Positions 62,336-64,000 of a stretch of 64,000 nucleotides of DNA are shown piece by piece. Numbering within the stretch: position 1 is the stretch's first letter; every line of letters begins with the position of its first letter. The notes beneath the pieces were generated by a model. The model had not been told where the DNA came from and did no database searches. It worked only from the letters and a program-made list of their open reading frames with translations. Source of the stretch: Acidovorax benzenivorans (GTDB taxonomy: Bacteria > Pseudomonadota > Gammaproteobacteria > Burkholderiales > Burkholderiaceae_C); assembly GCF_028680575.1 (NCBI RefSeq), contig NZ_JAPCKI010000007.1:1-64000 (forward strand), in the 5' to 3' direction. The position numbers and the translations under genes were made by a program.

Positions 62336-62440
62336 CTCCCCCTGGGCCGCTGCGCATCTTCCCCCCAAAGGGGACGCCACCAGCGGCCTGGCGGAGCCAG
62401 TTACGCGGTGGCACTGGTATGGGCCGCACGCGGGTTCGAG
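62336..62440 (+). repeat. Dispersed repeat, family 2 (copy between HDOD gene and MocR)
   Basis: The copy has CCCCTGGGCCGCTGCGC, a CCCCCCAAAGGGG hairpin, GGCCTGGCGGAGCCAGTT and a GGGCCGCACGCGGGTTCGAG end. The middle matches the 56599 copy. It lies between convergent genes. Confidence 0.68.
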
Positions 62441-62499
62441 CCGACAACACGATGAAGCACCCGCCATGCACGGGTAAGCTGTAAGCCGCTCTCGGCTAC

Positions 62500-63990
62500 T
62501 TACCTCGCCTGCTCGTCGCGCACCTGGGCGAACGTCTTCCAGAACGCGGCCTCCTGCGTCGTCGCAAAGTTGATGCGCATGAGCGTGCTGGGTTTGCGCT
62601 CTGCATGGAACAACGCACCGGGCGCCAGCAGGTAGCCTTCGTCCAGCATGCGCTGCGACAGCGCATCGGTGTCCACCCCCGTCTCCACCCAGCCAAACAG
62701 GCCCACCGGCTCGGCCGCAAAGGTGCACCCCGCACCCAGGGCTAGCTTGACGCTGCGCGCACGTGCGGCATCGAGCCGGGTGCGGATGCGTTCGGCGTGG
62801 CGGCGCAGTTGGCCCTGCTCGATGCACAGCGCCAGGGCTTTCTCCAGCAGCGCCGGGGTGGTCAATGTGGCCAGCAGCTTGGTGTCCAACAATTGTTCCA
62901 CCAGCGCGGGCGGCGCGGCCATGAAGCCAATGCGCCAGTTGGGCGCCAGGATCTTGGCAAAGCCACTCACGTAGATGGTGCGCTGCAGGCCATCCAGCGC
63001 CGTGAGGCGCGTGGCGTGCTCCGGCGCGATGTGGCTGTAGGTGTCGTCTTCCACCACATGAAAGTTGTGCTGGTTGGCCAACTGCAACACGCGGTGGGCG
63101 CTGCCCGGCGACAGACAGTAACCCGTGGGGTTGTGGAACACGCTCACGCTCACGTAGAGCTTGGGCTTGTGCACCTCGCAGTAGCGCGCCATCACTTCCA
63201 GGTCGGGCCCGTCCGCACGGCGGGGCACGGGCAGGATGTGCATGCCCAAAGCGGCCAGGCGCGCAAACTCCACCGCCCAGCCGGGCTCCTCCACCATCAC
63301 CGGGTCGCCCGGGCGCAGCAGGGTGCGGCTCACGATGTCGAGCGCATGGGTGGCCCCCACGGTGGTGATGATGTTTTCGGGCACCGTATGCACGTTGAGC
63401 GTGGACAGCTTCTTGGCCAGCACGCGCCGAAGGCCTGCATCGCCCAGCGGCTCGCCATACTGCAGCGAAAACTCCTGCAAGGCGCGCGAGTTGGTGACCT
63501 TGCGCACGGCAGCGGGCATGAAGGTGGACTCCAGCCAGTCGGGTGGAAAGACCCCCATGCCGGGCTGGGGCTTGTCGCTGATCTTGTGGAACATGCCCCG
63601 GATCAGCGCCGTGGCGTTGACGGGCGACACCCCTGGACCCGCGCGGCCGGCGGCACGCGCCGCAAACCAGTGCGCAGTGCTCCAGTTGGCCGCTGCACTC
63701 TCCAGAGCCAGGTCGTCGGGGCGAGCGCGTGTGTCAGGGTCACCGTCTGGCGCATCCACCACACGGCCACTTTCACGCACAAAAAACCCCCGGTTCTTGC
63801 GCGCCTCCACCAGGCCCTGCGCCAGCAGCTGGTCGTAGGCCGCCACCACGGTGGACGGGCTCACCCCATGCTGCTGCGCACACTGGCGCACCGAAGGCAG
63901 GCGCGCCCCCGGCGCCATCAGGCGGTTGCGGATGCGCTCGGCAAACCGGGCAGACAGTTGTTCGGTCAGCGACTGGGTGGACGATTTCAT
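62500..63990 (-). CDS. MocR-type regulator (GntR helix-turn-helix plus aminotransferase fold)
   Basis: The 496-residue protein fuses an N-terminal GntR-type winged helix (LPSVRQCAQQHGVSPSTVVA, YDQLLAQGLVEARKNRGFFV) to a class I aminotransferase-like domain. That domain has TVGATHALDIVSRTLL, SVFHNPTGYCLSPGS, VVEDDTYSHI and the PLP lysine in SGFAKILAPNWRIGFM. Such MocR/PdxR regulators sense PLP or an amino acid and often control a divergent gene, which would lie beyond the window. I place the start at 63990; the frame is open to the right edge and a longer start cannot be ruled out. Confidence 0.88.
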   Translation of the reverse strand: MKSSTQSLTEQLSARFAERIRNRLMAPGARLPSVRQCAQQHGVSPSTVVAAYDQLLAQGLVEARKNRGFFVRESGRVVDAPDGDPDTRARPDDLALESAAANWSTAHWFAARAAGRAGPGVSPVNATALIRGMFHKISDKPQPGMGVFPPDWLESTFMPAAVRKVTNSRALQEFSLQYGEPLGDAGLRRVLAKKLSTLNVHTVPENIITTVGATHALDIVSRTLLRPGDPVMVEEPGWAVEFARLAALGMHILPVPRRADGPDLEVMARYCEVHKPKLYVSVSVFHNPTGYCLSPGSAHRVLQLANQHNFHVVEDDTYSHIAPEHATRLTALDGLQRTIYVSGFAKILAPNWRIGFMAAPPALVEQLLDTKLLATLTTPALLEKALALCIEQGQLRRHAERIRTRLDAARARSVKLALGAGCTFAAEPVGLFGWVETGVDTDALSQRMLDEGYLLAPGALFHAERKPSTLMRINFATTQEAAFWKTFAQVRDEQAR

Positions 63991-64000
63991 CAGCATGGGG

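Noticed and set aside
1..64000. CRISPR arrays, tRNA or rRNA genes, phage or insertion sequence transposases
   Set aside because: No regularly spaced repeats, cloverleaf sequences, rRNA segments or transposase motifs were seen in any part of the window.

Overview
The window is high-GC chromosomal DNA from a betaproteobacterium. The gene order, the flagellin sequences and two families of short dispersed repeats resemble those of Comamonadaceae (Acidovorax-like); this placement is from recognition, not a search. It holds an almost complete polar-type flagellar and chemotaxis locus. A riboflavin gene and an ABC-F ATPase (ribD, uup) flank it on the left and a MocR-type regulator on the right.

Layout from left to right. 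(1) 0.3-3.4 kb: ribD and uup. (2) 3.5-10.0 kb, minus strand: a chemotaxis operon transcribed as a short CheZ-like protein, cheY, cheA, cheW, cheR, cheD, cheB. (3) 10.2-11.9 kb, plus strand: a two-component pair, a hybrid-type histidine kinase with an N-terminal receiver and a NarL/LuxR-type regulator. (4) 11.9-23.2 kb, minus strand: fliF-G-H-I-J-K and then fliL-M-N-O-P-Q-R, with fliE divergent. (5) 23.8-29.6 kb: fliT, fliS, fliD and a flagellin on the minus strand, then a second, about 89% identical flagellin on the plus strand. The two flagellins start head to head across a 321-bp spacer. (6) 29.7-37.8 kb: a putative flagellin-glycosylation island. It has a TPR-GT41 (OGT/SPINDLY-like) transferase on the plus strand and a tightly overlapping seven-gene minus-strand operon for a modified CDP-6-deoxyhexose. 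(7) 38.2-47.9 kb, plus strand: motA-motB, cheY-cheZ, flhB-flhA-flhF, a P-loop-less FlhG-like protein and fliA. (8) 48-49.6 kb, minus strand: flgN, flgM, flgA. (9) 49.8-61 kb, plus strand: flgB-C-D-E-F-G-H-I-J-K-L. (10) 61.1-64 kb: a pseudo-EAL/HDOD protein and the MocR regulator.

Together these genes encode the MS ring, C ring, export gate, rod, hook, filament, caps, chaperones, stator, the sigma-28/anti-sigma switch and one full Che pathway with two CheY proteins. No methyl-accepting receptor, flhDC, fleQ/flrA or flaG is visible. Sigma-28-type promoters (TnnAGTnn-N11-nnCGANAA) can be read upstream of fliS, the minus-strand flagellin and flgM. Two dispersed repeat families occupy intergenic gaps, and copies of one appear to be read as protein inside uup and rfbG.

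The least ordinary parts are the sugar island with its predicted C-methyl-branched deoxyhexose, the inverted flagellin pair, the FlhG homologue lacking a Walker A motif, and the mini-CheZ that shares a C-terminal tail with CheD. All function calls come from reading motifs and context; no database search was run.
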